Source: Vallitalea sp.
GTDB taxonomy: Bacteria; Bacillota; Clostridia; Lachnospirales; Vallitaleaceae
Direction of reading: 5' to 3'
Assembly (NCBI GenBank): GCA_025210515.1
Contig: JAOARM010000050.1
Span: forward strand, 62,001 to 126,000
Length of the DNA: 64,000 bases
The position numbers were made by a program, and so were the translations under genes. Below the pieces are notes generated by a model that did not search any database, had not been told where the DNA came from, and saw only the letters and a program-made list of their open reading frames with translations. Positions 9,955-19,224 of the stretch are shown here, piece after piece; the first letter of the stretch is position 1; every line of letters begins with the position of its first letter.

Positions 9955-10380
9955 TTATCCATTAATACGTTTTAAATTCTCTTGAGCTTTAGTTTCAAAA
10001 TAAATATATAAAGGTACTAAATCAAACTTCTTAGGAAATTCAAACTTTCTTTCGCTAATAACAAGACTATTTGCTTTGTGATTAGGTGACTTTATATATG
10101 AGAGATTAAGTTCGCTATCATCAATACCTGCACCAGCTGTTTCACAGCTAACTTCAATTATTGTATTTAGATGAATAGATTCTACTCTCATTTTTTTACC
10201 TGTTGCACCTTGTTTATCAAATATTATAATTCTATGATCTGTTATTACAATAGCATCTCTAATAAGTTTATAACCAGACTCTATTTTTTCGTTGTCTAAT
10301 AAAAACCTACCGTAATTTTTGCTAATATCCTCTTTTGATAATTCTGATAGATTACCGGCTAAACCTTGTAAAAAACCCAT
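9955..10380 (-). CDS. PH-domain protein (bPH_1/DUF1696 family)
   Basis: Small soluble protein that appears to be a bacterial pleckstrin-homology domain. Its core motifs are YKLIRDAIVITDHRIIIFDK and a following charged strand with RVESIHL. The frame is open 11 codons further upstream, but AAGGAG lies just before the ATG at 10380, so the protein is taken to start MGFLQGLAGNLSEL and to have 141 residues. Family members are widespread in Firmicutes and have no settled function; they are thought to form oligomers. No operon partner is present: both neighbours are separated by hairpins or long gaps. Confidence 0.75.
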   Translation of the reverse strand: MGFLQGLAGNLSELSKEDISKNYGRFLLDNEKIESGYKLIRDAIVITDHRIIIFDKQGATGKKMRVESIHLNTIIEVSCETAGAGIDDSELNLSYIKSPNHKANSLVISERKFEFPKKFDLVPLYIYFETKAQENLKRING

Positions 10381-10664
10381 ATATAAATCGCTCCTTTTTG
10401 TTTTGTAGTACATACTATATTAAAGTATCATATTAGAATGATAAATTCAATAATCTTATTATAAAAAAATTATATTTAATTTAAAAAGACTATATATGAC
10501 ATTGTGGGATTAACTACAATTGTAATAAAAAAGTTGTTTTTTTAAGTATTATCATATATACTAAATCTACAGGAAAATTTATCTATTAGCTCATTAATAT
10601 AAAAATAGGATGAACAAATAGATTGAATTTTAATAAAATAACTTATATATTTTAGGAGGAAAAC

Positions 10665-12122
10665 ATGAAAAAAATAAAATTTACAGTAATATTACTTTTA
10701 AATATTATGCTAGTTTTAATAGGGTGTTCTTCAAATCAAACAGTAAAATTAGATAATGATACAAAAACAACTGATGAAACTGGCATAAAACAAGAACAAG
10801 AAAAAGATACAACACCACAAGTAGATGAAAAATTAGAAGAGTATCAAAGTATAAAAGAATATCTAATGAATCATGATTACTTTGGAATGGGATATTATGA
10901 AGCAGAAGGTGACTGGTACAATGATGATAATTATATACTTCATCATATTGATTTTACAGGTGATGATAAACTAGACACAATAATAGTAACTTATACTAAT
11001 GAAGAAGATTTTAGAACTGTTGTTTTTGTAACTTTAGAGGATGGTAAGTATAAGCATTATTATACTGATTTTCGAGCTACAAAGGATAGTACTTTTTACT
11101 ATGAAGATGGATTTATAGTACAAAAACGTAATGGATATCATGAGCTTGCGTATTTAGATATTTCTGGAGATCGTGAATATATAGAAAGAACATTTGGTGG
11201 ATTTTATAATGGAACAGAGGAGTCAGATTATACATATAATTCTAATATGAAAGATAAGTTTATTCATACGGTAAATAAAATCGACGGATATAAAGTATTT
11301 GAAACAGAAAATAAGCATTATTATTATGATGAAAACCACAAAGAACATTTAGTTTCACATATTAAGTATCATAATGAATTAAATAAAGACACTTTGGAAT
11401 TTGATAGTGAGGAAGAAATAATAGTAGAAAATAATTTAGATGAAATTATGGCTAATAATTTTATTATAGGAACCAATGATTCCTTAAAGACATTTAATGA
11501 AGTTATAGAAGATAAAGATAATGTGAAAGATGCAATAGATTATTATATTGAAAACAGACAACAATATGGAAGAGAAAGTAGAATTAAATATATTCAAGAT
11601 ACATTTGATTATATTTCAAAAATTACTGGAAATATTGCATTTGTAGATGAAGAGAAAGTAGAGAATGATAATATTTCTAAGATTACTATACAGGGTGATA
11701 ATCCAATACCAAGTGAAGCTGAGGATATTTTTAAGATTACAAGAATTTTCTATATTGAAGATGGTCTGGCATTTGATATGAATATGGAAATAGAGTTGGA
11801 AGATAACAATTACGAAGGCGATTATGTAATAACATGTGTAGATAATAAATATACTAATAAAATTAGAACTATGAAATTTGATATGGATATACTAGTTTCA
11901 GATGATGAAGAGTATAGTTTAGCAGATTACGAATATGTAGATATTGTATTTGATACAAAAGAAAATGTACATATGAAAGCAGATAAAATAACTTATCCAA
12001 CTATACTTATCAATAAGTTATCTCAACTAAATGAATTAAAGCACAAAAGTATATGGAAAACTAAAGTTATTATGATTCCACAAGAAGTAGAATTTCTTGG
12101 ATATGTACAAGAAGATATTTAG
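10665..12122 (+). CDS. Lipoprotein of unknown function
   Basis: The 485-residue protein begins with a lipoprotein signal peptide (LNIMLVLIGCSS; lipobox LIGC, lipidated Cys21). A threonine-, lysine- and glutamate-rich linker of about 35 residues follows, then a largely acidic beta-rich body. One stretch (FTGDDKLDTIIVTYTNEED) resembles FG-GAP/VCBS-like calcium loops, but no domain is certain. The start follows TTAGGAGGAAAAC. A second lipoprotein gene starts 68 bases downstream on the same strand and the two probably form an operon. I do not recognise the family. Confidence 0.7.
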   Translation: MKKIKFTVILLLNIMLVLIGCSSNQTVKLDNDTKTTDETGIKQEQEKDTTPQVDEKLEEYQSIKEYLMNHDYFGMGYYEAEGDWYNDDNYILHHIDFTGDDKLDTIIVTYTNEEDFRTVVFVTLEDGKYKHYYTDFRATKDSTFYYEDGFIVQKRNGYHELAYLDISGDREYIERTFGGFYNGTEESDYTYNSNMKDKFIHTVNKIDGYKVFETENKHYYYDENHKEHLVSHIKYHNELNKDTLEFDSEEEIIVENNLDEIMANNFIIGTNDSLKTFNEVIEDKDNVKDAIDYYIENRQQYGRESRIKYIQDTFDYISKITGNIAFVDEEKVENDNISKITIQGDNPIPSEAEDIFKITRIFYIEDGLAFDMNMEIELEDNNYEGDYVITCVDNKYTNKIRTMKFDMDILVSDDEEYSLADYEYVDIVFDTKENVHMKADKITYPTILINKLSQLNELKHKSIWKTKVIMIPQEVEFLGYVQEDI

Positions 12123-12190
12123 ATAGTAAATAGATGTATAATAAGTTTAATACAATGTTAGAAGCAAGTTTTTTTTGATTGGAGGATATA

Positions 12191-13453
12191 ATGAAAAAAG
12201 TAATAATAATTTTAATTGCTATTATGGTAGCAATCACTGGGTGTGGAGATAAAAAAGAAACTACTAAAACGGAAGAAGAGCTAAGAAAAGAAATAAGAGC
12301 TGAGCTTGAAGCACAAATGAAGGAAAAAGAAGCAGAAGAAAGTAAACAAGTAAAAGAAAGTAAACAAGATGATGAGCAATTAAAAGATAAAGCCAATGAA
12401 GATAATAATCAAGAAAAAGATAAATCAAATGAAAACAATGATAAAACAAAAGATACACCTAAAGAAAAGACAGCAAAAAATAATCAGCAACAAAATAATA
12501 CAGTAGATAATAATGATACTAAAGTAGAAAACTCTAAAAATAACTTAATACCAGAAACAATAGTAGGAAAAAAAGTTCTAGAATATGAATTAACTAAAGA
12601 AACATTTCACGTTAAGTTAGAAGGAGAATTTACCGGATTATTAGGAACTGTAATGTATGATGATTATTATGGATCTTATACACTAAATGTAACAAATCTA
12701 CCAGGTATGATTTCATATAAATATTCATTGAACGATGAAGACAGAATAATAATACCACCTGCTGGAACATATGTATTAGATAAAGAATATGTTAAAGAAG
12801 TTCTAAGTGATGAAGCAATAGCACAAATAGATGCTGGGAAGACATTAAACGTAGATTGTGAAATTAGTGAGTATACATACTTTGAAAAAGTTGAATCAGA
12901 GTATGGAACAGATGGAAAAGTAAAAATAACATCTTATGAAATGGAAAAAAACAGTAATGATACAAATGTAGAAGATGATAAACATGAAGTTTATCTTAGT
13001 GGTTTTGAAAATGAAACTCTTTACTCACAGGATAATTCTATTGACATAGATTACTCTAAGTATTCACTTGTAATCGTACCAATGCAAGAATCTAAAAACC
13101 TTGGTAAGCTTAAGCCAAGAGTTGTAGATGTTACAGAAACAGAATCAAGTCATGAAGGAATGCATAAGTTTTCTGTATTTGGTACATTATATAATGTAAA
13201 ACTCGAATATATTAAAAATGCAAATGATACATCAGAGAAACCATTAGAAATGTTAATAGCAGATAAAATAGAGAATGAATGTGTATTATTAAATGCAATA
13301 ATGCCAACGGATTTTTCTTATATTACTATTACAGCTAGTTATCAATATAAATCAGGTCTAGAAGAAATATCATTTTCACTTGATGATATGAGAGATCCAG
13401 AGTCTTACAAGATTTATACAGTTGATACCTACTCATTTTCTAACGAGGAATAA
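12191..13453 (+). CDS. Lipoprotein with charged linker, unknown function
   Basis: A 420-residue lipoprotein: signal peptide with lipobox AITGC (lipidated Cys18), then about 100 residues made almost only of Lys, Glu, Asp, Asn, Gln and Ser (a flexible linker or coiled coil), then a folded part of about 290 residues beginning near the sequence IVGKKVLEYEL. A TTG at 12179 is in frame but precedes the GGAGG at 12181, so ATG 12191 is the start. It shares layout (signal, charged spacer, C-terminal domain) with the lipoprotein gene immediately upstream, but not obvious sequence. Function not recognised. Confidence 0.7.
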   Translation: MKKVIIILIAIMVAITGCGDKKETTKTEEELRKEIRAELEAQMKEKEAEESKQVKESKQDDEQLKDKANEDNNQEKDKSNENNDKTKDTPKEKTAKNNQQQNNTVDNNDTKVENSKNNLIPETIVGKKVLEYELTKETFHVKLEGEFTGLLGTVMYDDYYGSYTLNVTNLPGMISYKYSLNDEDRIIIPPAGTYVLDKEYVKEVLSDEAIAQIDAGKTLNVDCEISEYTYFEKVESEYGTDGKVKITSYEMEKNSNDTNVEDDKHEVYLSGFENETLYSQDNSIDIDYSKYSLVIVPMQESKNLGKLKPRVVDVTETESSHEGMHKFSVFGTLYNVKLEYIKNANDTSEKPLEMLIADKIENECVLLNAIMPTDFSYITITASYQYKSGLEEISFSLDDMRDPESYKIYTVDTYSFSNEE

Positions 13454-13477
13454 TAAATATATTATTATTAATGATTT

Positions 13478-13516
13478 AACTATGGATACAAAGTTATTGT
13501 GTATTCATAGTTATTT
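13478..13516 (+). terminator. Probable terminator after the lipoprotein pair
   Basis: AACTATGGATACA (13478-13490) pairs with TGTATTCATAGTT (13500-13512) through 13 pairs with one G-U; the following bases TTATTTTAAT are T-rich but not a perfect run. Confidence 0.6.
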
Positions 13517-13662
13517 TAATCTGTTTAGATGAGTCATTGTAGTGTATCGTATATTTATGTATCTTTCTTATTTGGGATATTCCTTATACAATCAGAGATG
13601 AAATTTCCATATATTATTAAAGAAGATTAAAAGACTATTTACTAGATAAAACAAATAAACCC

Positions 13663-13691
13663 TTGAATATAAAAAAAACATATGATATAAT
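13663..13691 (+). promoter_or_regulatory. Sigma-A type promoter for the flavin-binding protein gene
   Basis: TTGAAT (13663-13668) and TATAAT (13686-13691) with a 17-base spacer, 64 bases before the ATG at 13756. Read by eye from consensus only. Confidence 0.6.
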
Positions 13692-13755
13692 AAATAAAAA
13701 GATTGAACACAATTAAATTGTAAAAAATTAAATTGAAAAGTAGAGGAGAATAATA

Positions 13756-14160
13756 ATGGAAAAGATTATTGAGTTTTTAACTAAAAACAAATCAGGGGTA
13801 TTAGCTACATCAGAAGACAACAGACCACATGCGAGACCACAACATGTTCACTTAATTAAAGATGGAAAATTCTATTTTACAACAGCTAATAAAAAAGATG
13901 CATATAAGCAACTTGCTAAAAATCCATATATAGAATTTGTTGTTACAACAAAAGATTTTACAATAGCACGTATTAGTGGCAAGGTAAAATTTACAGATGA
14001 TTTAGCAGAAAAGCAGTTAGTAATTGATAATGCACCTCTAGTAAAAAAAGGCTATCAAACAGCAGATAATCCAATGCTTGAAGTATTTTATCTTGACAGT
14101 GGTGATGCAAGCATAGTAAATATATTCTCTGGTGAACCAGTAGAAACTTTTAAATTCTAA
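13756..14160 (+). CDS. Pyridoxamine 5'-phosphate oxidase family flavin-binding protein
   Basis: A 134-residue protein of the split-barrel FMN-binding fold. It opens with KIIEFLTKNKSGVLATSEDNR, continues HARPQHVHLIKDGKFYFTT and ends with the barrel strands ISGKVKF and LEVFYLD, the pattern of the small clostridial PNPOx-like proteins. It lacks the extra C-terminal region of true pyridoxamine-phosphate oxidase and is more likely a general flavin reductase-like or F420/FMN-binding protein. It has its own promoter and terminator and is a single-gene unit. The family assignment is good; the substrate is unknown. Confidence 0.8.
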   Translation: MEKIIEFLTKNKSGVLATSEDNRPHARPQHVHLIKDGKFYFTTANKKDAYKQLAKNPYIEFVVTTKDFTIARISGKVKFTDDLAEKQLVIDNAPLVKKGYQTADNPMLEVFYLDSGDASIVNIFSGEPVETFKF

Positions 14161-14218
14161 TTACGGCATGTGCTTAGTACTTAGTATTAAAATCGTTTAG
14201 TTATATTTCAAAAACCTA

Positions 14219-14264
14219 GTCGTTATGATTTTATAAATAATAAAATCGATAACGGCTTTTTTTT
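14219..14264 (+). terminator. Rho-independent terminator
   Basis: A long stem with CGTTATGATTTTAT on the left and ATAAAATCGATAACG on the right (one bulged C), closed near the base by GC pairs and followed by eight T. A second hairpin, CATATGAAA (14289-14297) with TTTCATATG (14307-14315), lies in the otherwise empty stretch before the next gene. Confidence 0.8.
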
Positions 14265-14476
14265 AGTATAGAAATTTCTTCAATTAAGCATATGAAATAA
14301 AATCATTTTCATATGAATCAATATAATTTCTTAACGATTTGAAACTTTCTACGAAAGATGAGGTATAGCTCTTTTATCGTTTTATAGGAAACAACTTGTT
14401 CTCTTTTGATGTATTTCCCATAACAGAGAATTTCATATATAATAAGACTAGTATTATAAAAAGAATAAGGAGACAA

Positions 14477-14956
14477 ATGATGAATAGTTATATTATGTAT
14501 GGTATCGCAGTATTATTATTAATAATTTCATATTATAAGGATAAGAAAAAAACAAAAATGGCATTGAAGAAAGCATACAAATCATTTTCTAATATTCTTC
14601 CACAGATTCTTGGAGTTATGATGTTTGTTGGTATATTACTTAGTATAGTTAATACCGAGATGATTTCTAAGATAATAGGTAGTGAATCTGGTTGGCTAGG
14701 GGTATTATTATCTGCAATTATAGGAGCTATTACTTTAATCCCAGGATTTGTAGCATTCCCCACAGCTGCTATGTTATTAGAAGGTGGAGCAGGATATATG
14801 CAAATAGGTGCATTTATATCAGCACTTATGATGGTTGGAGTAGTAACAATACCTGTTGAAACAAAATATTTTGGGAAGAAACTTACTATTATAAGAAACG
14901 TAATATGCTTTCTATTTTCTTTTATAGTAGCATTTATAATAGGGAAGGTGGTTTAA
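14477..14956 (+). CDS. Permease, first half (DUF318/ArsP-like)
   Basis: A 159-residue, strongly hydrophobic protein matching one half of the DUF318 (ArsP_1, YraQ-like) permeases. It has about five membrane segments and a glycine-rich core of the form PGFVAFPTAAMLLEGGAGY, resembling the PLYGAFPIAA core in the next gene. The open frame begins at 14396, but TAAGGAG (14467-14472) points to the tandem ATG codons at 14477/14480. The next gene starts within this stop codon (TAATG at 14954-14958), so both are made together and probably assemble as a two-subunit transporter. The substrate cannot be read; relatives export organoarsenicals or move divalent metals and thiol compounds. Confidence 0.75.
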   Translation: MMNSYIMYGIAVLLLIISYYKDKKKTKMALKKAYKSFSNILPQILGVMMFVGILLSIVNTEMISKIIGSESGWLGVLLSAIIGAITLIPGFVAFPTAAMLLEGGAGYMQIGAFISALMMVGVVTIPVETKYFGKKLTIIRNVICFLFSFIVAFIIGKVV

Positions 14957-15492
14957 TGATGAGTATGTTGAAAAAGTATAGATTTACTGTAACTATAGCT
15001 GTAATAATGCTTATGATAATAATAATTAATAGAGAAACGGGAATAAAGGCAATACATATAACAGGTAATAGCCTACAAGAAATGCTATTAGTATTACCAC
15101 CAGTATTTATTTTACTAGGATTGTTAGATGTATGGGTACCAAAAGAAACCATGATGAAATACATGGGAGAGAATTCAGGAGTTAAAGGTATTGTACTATC
15201 TATATTACTTGGTTCAGCATCAGCTGGTCCGTTATATGGGGCATTTCCTATAGCTGCCGTATTTATGAAAAAAGGTGTTAAATTTAGTAATGTATTGATT
15301 TTCATAGGTGCATGGTCAACAACCAAAATTCCAATGTTTTTATTTGAACTAACTTCACTTGGAGGTAGATTTGCTATTACAAGATTAGTAGTTGATATTC
15401 CAGGGATTATTCTAATAGCATATATAGTATCTTCATTTATTGATAAAGAAGAAGAAAATAGAATATATAATAATGCAGAAAAGTTATTATAG
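14956..15492 (+). CDS. Permease, second half (DUF318/ArsP-like)
   Basis: A 178-residue membrane protein, the partner of the preceding half-permease. It has an N-terminal membrane segment, a linker, then conserved hydrophobic segments with GSASAGPLYGAFPIAAVFMK and FIGAWSTTKIPM, hallmark segments of DUF318 permeases. The tandem ATG codons at 14956/14959 overlap the previous stop by one base; AGGGAAGGTGG lies just upstream. An earlier in-frame ATG at 14905 lies deep within the upstream gene and is unlikely. In many bacteria the two halves are one polypeptide of about 300-350 residues; two adjacent genes is a known arrangement in clostridia. Confidence 0.77.
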   Translation: MMSMLKKYRFTVTIAVIMLMIIIINRETGIKAIHITGNSLQEMLLVLPPVFILLGLLDVWVPKETMMKYMGENSGVKGIVLSILLGSASAGPLYGAFPIAAVFMKKGVKFSNVLIFIGAWSTTKIPMFLFELTSLGGRFAITRLVVDIPGIILIAYIVSSFIDKEEENRIYNNAEKLL

Positions 15493-15607
15493 ATCTAAGA
15501 TTTTTATATTAGAATAGTAATTATATTAGATAAAATTGACCAATAATAGCACTATAAGTCAGGTATGAAGAAAAAAATAATCTATACTATATGTAGGAGA
15601 TGATTTT

Positions 15608-15652
15608 ATGAACTGGGTTAAAGCACTTACAGAATCTATTGACTATATTTAA
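15608..15652 (+). pseudogene. Severed N-terminus of the AraC/GyrI-type regulator
   Basis: ATG 15608, after TAGGAGATG, opens a frame reading MNWVKALTESIDYI and then TAA (15650-15652). The same frame continues without another stop into the AraC regulator below. In this family the usual N-terminus is of the form MNW..L..AIDYIE..L, so TAA stands exactly where a glutamate codon (GAA) is expected. It is a single-base nonsense change, unless it is a sequence error or a coupled leader peptide. Confidence 0.7.
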
Positions 15653-15658
15653 GATAAC

Positions 15659-16462
15659 TTGACAGAATCAATAACTATGGAAGATATTTCTAAGATTGCA
15701 ATGTCTTCCCCTTATCATTATCAACGTATGTTTTACTTGCTAACAGGTTTTACAGTCTATGAATATATAAGAAATAGAAGGTTATCAAAAGCTGCTAGCG
15801 AACTTATTACAACAGATACTAAAGTAATCGATATTGCTCTAAAGTATGGTTACGAATCATCAGAAGCTTTTTCAAGAGCTTTCAAAAAAATGCATGGAGC
15901 TACACCGACAAATATCAAAAAAAATAAACTCAGTATTAAAGCATTTCCTAAACTAGTAATTCAGATTAAATTAAAAGGAGATGTTCCAATGGACTACAGA
16001 ATTGAAAAAAAACCAGCATTTAGCTTTAGTGGTATTACCAGAACAATATGTACTGAAAAGGGTGCTAATTTTATTGACATACCAAAATTTTGGCAAGAAG
16101 TTATACAAGATGGAAGTTTGGATAAATTAAGAAAAAATGTAAACTCAGATATGTGTATCGGTGCTTGCATGCCTATGGATCCTAAAGTTGATAAAGAATT
16201 TGATTACGTTATTGGTATATTTACTGATGATGAATTAGAAGGATATAGTAACTTTAATGTTCCTAGTATAGATTGGGCTATTTTTGAAGTAAAAGGTCCA
16301 GTAGGAGAAAAACTTCAAGAAACTTGGAAGCGAATATTTTCAGAATGGTTTCCTGCAACTGGTTTTGCTCATGATAATTTACCAGAGTTAGAAGTATACT
16401 ATGGAGGAGATACTAATAGTCCAGATTATATAACAGAAATATGGATTCCTATAATCAAGTAA
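15659..16462 (+). CDS. AraC-type regulator with GyrI-like effector domain (nonsense-interrupted)
   Basis: Transcription regulator with an N-terminal pair of AraC helix-turn-helix motifs (SPYHYQRMFYLLTGFTVYEY and VIDIALKYGYESSEAFSRAF) and a C-terminal GyrI-like small-molecule binding domain (residues about 110-267, ending DYITEIWIPI). Family members bind drugs or other hydrophobic ligands. The natural start appears to be ATG 15608, but codon 15 is TAA. The remaining frame could restart at TTG 15659, six bases after that stop, with the 14-codon leader acting by reinitiation. That would lose most of the first helix of the first DNA-binding motif. I list the intact part as a coding region, and rate function as doubtful. 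Confidence 0.7.
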   Translation: MTESITMEDISKIAMSSPYHYQRMFYLLTGFTVYEYIRNRRLSKAASELITTDTKVIDIALKYGYESSEAFSRAFKKMHGATPTNIKKNKLSIKAFPKLVIQIKLKGDVPMDYRIEKKPAFSFSGITRTICTEKGANFIDIPKFWQEVIQDGSLDKLRKNVNSDMCIGACMPMDPKVDKEFDYVIGIFTDDELEGYSNFNVPSIDWAIFEVKGPVGEKLQETWKRIFSEWFPATGFAHDNLPELEVYYGGDTNSPDYITEIWIPIIK

Positions 16463-16476
16463 GATAAATAGATATT

Positions 16477-16514
16477 AAAGATGCGTAGTATAATTTTATT
16501 ACGTATCTTTTTTT
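16477..16514 (+). terminator. Rho-independent terminator
   Basis: AAAGATGCGTA (16477-16487) pairs with TACGTATCTTT (16500-16510) with one G-U pair, followed by T's to 16514. Confidence 0.8.
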
Positions 16515-16630
16515 GTTATGTTTATATATTTAGCAAAAAAATAATATAAATTGCGATTGTATAAGGGATATGTAACATCGGCAAAAAGATTATGGTGACT
16601 TAATTAATTAGGATGTTAGTATGTAATATG

Positions 16631-16659
16631 TTGTAAATTAATTATAATTATATTACAAT
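16631..16659 (+). promoter_or_regulatory. Possible promoter for the ABC exporter operon
   Basis: TTGTAA (16631-16636) and TACAAT (16654-16659), 17-base spacer, 36 bases before the ATG at 16696. Confidence 0.45.
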
Positions 16660-16695
16660 AAAAGTCAGATAATAGATTAATAAGGAGGCAATTAA

Positions 16696-17493
16696 ATGGA
16701 GCCCATAATTTCAATCAAAGATTTAAAAATGCGTTATGATAATTTTTCAGAAAATATATTAAAAGGAATCAATCTACAAGTATATCAAGGTCAGATAATT
16801 GGATACATTGGACCAAATGGTGCTGGTAAAAGTACTACAGTAAAAATTTTATTAGGTCTATTAGATAATTATGAGGGAAGTATAAAGGTGTTTGGTACAG
16901 ATATTTTAGATGATAAAGTTGAGTATAAAAGACGTATAGGTTATGTGCCAGAAGCTGCTGATATCTATGACAATCTAACAGGATATGAGTATTTGACATT
17001 TCTTGGAGAAGTATATGGTATGGAGCTTAATGAAGTTAATGAGAAAGCTCTAAAGTTAATGGAATTATTTGATATAGAAGATAGTTATCATGAAAGGATT
17101 TCATCCTATTCAAAAGGAATGAAACAAAAACTATTAATAATAGCAAGTATGTTACATAATCCAGATATATTATTTCTAGATGAACCTATCAGTGGATTAG
17201 ATGCAAATAGTGTTATGATATTTAAAGAAATATTAGCTAAATTAGCACATGATGGAAAAACTATTTTTTACTCATCTCATATTATGGAAGTAGTAGAAAA
17301 AATTAGTGATAGAATAGTTGTATTAAATGATGGAAAAATTGTAGCAGACGGTACATTTGAAGAATTGAAAGAACAGAGTAAAGAAGGATCACTACAGGAG
17401 ATATTTAACCAACTAACAGGTTTTACAAGTCACAAATCTATTGCAGATGATTTTGTAAATATCATATATGGAGGTAGTGATGGAAGAGAATAG
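16696..17493 (+). CDS. ABC transporter ATP-binding protein
   Basis: Cytoplasmic ATPase of an ABC-2-like exporter, 265 residues. The Walker A motif is GPNGAGKST, the signature region is SSYSKGMKQK (a degenerate LSGGQ typical of drug and peptide exporters of the CcmA/YhaQ class), Walker B is ILFLDEP, and the switch histidine lies in FYSSHIMEV. It starts after AAGGAGG at 16682. The membrane partner gene begins within the last codons of this one, so the two are translationally coupled. The substrate is unknown; no immunity or bacteriocin gene is adjacent. Confidence 0.9.
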   Translation: MEPIISIKDLKMRYDNFSENILKGINLQVYQGQIIGYIGPNGAGKSTTVKILLGLLDNYEGSIKVFGTDILDDKVEYKRRIGYVPEAADIYDNLTGYEYLTFLGEVYGMELNEVNEKALKLMELFDIEDSYHERISSYSKGMKQKLLIIASMLHNPDILFLDEPISGLDANSVMIFKEILAKLAHDGKTIFYSSHIMEVVEKISDRIVVLNDGKIVADGTFEELKEQSKEGSLQEIFNQLTGFTSHKSIADDFVNIIYGGSDGRE

Positions 17494-19147
17494 AGTATTG
17501 AAAGCATTAGATAAGATAGGCTTCTTATTTGAAAAGTTAGGAATTAACTACAAACTTATGAGAACTATATTAAAGATGAAATTAACATTAGACAAAAGAA
17601 GAGTACCAACTGTATTAAGTAATAACATGAAAAATAAAAAAGATAAGAATATGTTCTATTCATCTTTATTAGTATATATTTTTTTAGGGATTATTATGAT
17701 GTTTATGGTGATTATGGATACATCATTATTTGTTAAGATGAGTTTATGTACTGGTATTAATATGTTCTTTCTTATGATGATTATGATATCTGATTTTTCA
17801 AGTGTTTTACTTAATGTAAAAGATAAGAATATTATGATGACAAAGCCAATTGATTATAAAACATATAATGGTGCTAAGATTACACATATACTTATATATT
17901 TATTTTACATATCTTTTAGTATGAATATATTAGCTATGATAGCAGGAACTATAAAGCATGGTGTATTATTTTTGCTTATATATATTATTGAATTAATCTT
18001 AATATGTGCATTTACAATATTTATTACATCTTTTGTATATAGTCTTATATTGAAGTTTTATAATGGTGAAAAATTAAAAGATATAATAAATGGATTTCAA
18101 ATAATATTTACAATTATTATAGCTGTAGGATATCAGATATTAGGTCGAAGTATGACATTTATTAATATAAAAAGTGATATTAATATAGAGTGGTGGTCTT
18201 ATCTAATTCCTTCAGTATGGTTTGCCGCACCATATGAAGTGATACTAGAAGGAAATATAGATAAAATATATATGGCACTTTGCTTTTCTGCTTTCATTAT
18301 ACCTATCGTTTGTATATATGTCCATTTTAAATTAATTGCACCGAAGTTTGAGAGAAACTTATTAAAGTTAAATCAAGGAGGAAATAATAAAAACTCTCAT
18401 AAAAAACATGAAAAAGCTATTATAAAGAATTCATTATACAAAATTATAAGTAATAATAATATTAGTAATACATTTATAAGATTTACGAGTAACATATTAA
18501 GCAGTGAGAGAGAACTGAAACTAAAATTATATCCAAGTTTAGCTCTTTCTTCAATATTTCCATTTCTTTATTTTCAAATAGCAATTGACTCTTCAACAAC
18601 TTTTAGAGAGTCTTTAGTTAAAATAGGAAAGTCAGATATTTATTTTAGTGGATATTTAAGTGTTTTAATAATGAGCTCACTATTTATAATGATTATTTAT
18701 AGTGCAAAATACAAAGGTGCGTGGATATATAAAACGTTACCAATTGATAATCCTTCTATCGTTATAAAATCAGCTTATAAAAGCTTTGTAATTAAATATT
18801 ATTTCAAAGTGTTTTTACTTATCAGTATAATATTTTTATGGATATTTGGTAATAGAATTATTATTGATTTAATTATAATGTTTGTAAATCTGCTTATTGG
18901 TAGTTTAATATATTTTGAATCCACAGAAAAAAATATTCCATTTTCTAAGTCATTCAGTGATTTCGAACAGAATAATATAGTGGCATTTATAACTGTTTTT
19001 GCAGTTATTGCAATACTAGCGTTTGTTCATTATATAATACGAAATATGATTGTTATTAAAATGGCTTATTGCGGGATATTAATAATATTATTAACTATTT
19101 TATATAATAAAATATTGAATATGGATTGGAGTATTACTGATAATTAA
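17480..19147 (+). CDS. ABC transporter permease, large multi-span subunit
   Basis: A 555-residue integral membrane protein with roughly a dozen hydrophobic segments in two groups separated by a lysine- and asparagine-rich cytoplasmic loop around residues 300-315. It overlaps the ATPase gene by 14 bases. ATG 17468 is also in frame, but GGAGGT (17470-17475) favours ATG 17480. The layout matches the large clostridial ABC permeases annotated as putative exporter subunits. Its function beyond exporting something with the ATPase upstream cannot be read. Confidence 0.82.
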   Translation: MEENRVLKALDKIGFLFEKLGINYKLMRTILKMKLTLDKRRVPTVLSNNMKNKKDKNMFYSSLLVYIFLGIIMMFMVIMDTSLFVKMSLCTGINMFFLMMIMISDFSSVLLNVKDKNIMMTKPIDYKTYNGAKITHILIYLFYISFSMNILAMIAGTIKHGVLFLLIYIIELILICAFTIFITSFVYSLILKFYNGEKLKDIINGFQIIFTIIIAVGYQILGRSMTFINIKSDINIEWWSYLIPSVWFAAPYEVILEGNIDKIYMALCFSAFIIPIVCIYVHFKLIAPKFERNLLKLNQGGNNKNSHKKHEKAIIKNSLYKIISNNNISNTFIRFTSNILSSERELKLKLYPSLALSSIFPFLYFQIAIDSSTTFRESLVKIGKSDIYFSGYLSVLIMSSLFIMIIYSAKYKGAWIYKTLPIDNPSIVIKSAYKSFVIKYYFKVFLLISIIFLWIFGNRIIIDLIIMFVNLLIGSLIYFESTEKNIPFSKSFSDFEQNNIVAFITVFAVIAILAFVHYIIRNMIVIKMAYCGILIILLTILYNKILNMDWSITDN

Positions 19148-19156
19148 ATTTTTTAA

Positions 19157-19200
19157 AATCTGGGGCTGTCTCATAATGTATTATGAGATAGCCCCAGATT
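19157..19200. terminator. Bidirectional terminator, GGCTGTCTCAT family
   Basis: A 20-bp stem (19157-19176 with 19181-19200, one G-U pair) around a TGTA loop, containing GGGGCTGTCTCATAA. The left flank is A/T-rich, giving a T run for transcription from the minus-strand SPFH gene. Its core recurs in other terminators of this window. Confidence 0.85.
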
Positions 19201-19224
19201 AAGTTAATGAAATCATTCTATTAT

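Noticed and set aside
14934-15326. 130-codon minus-strand frame in the permease pair
   Set aside because: Shadow of the second permease half; no ribosome binding site.
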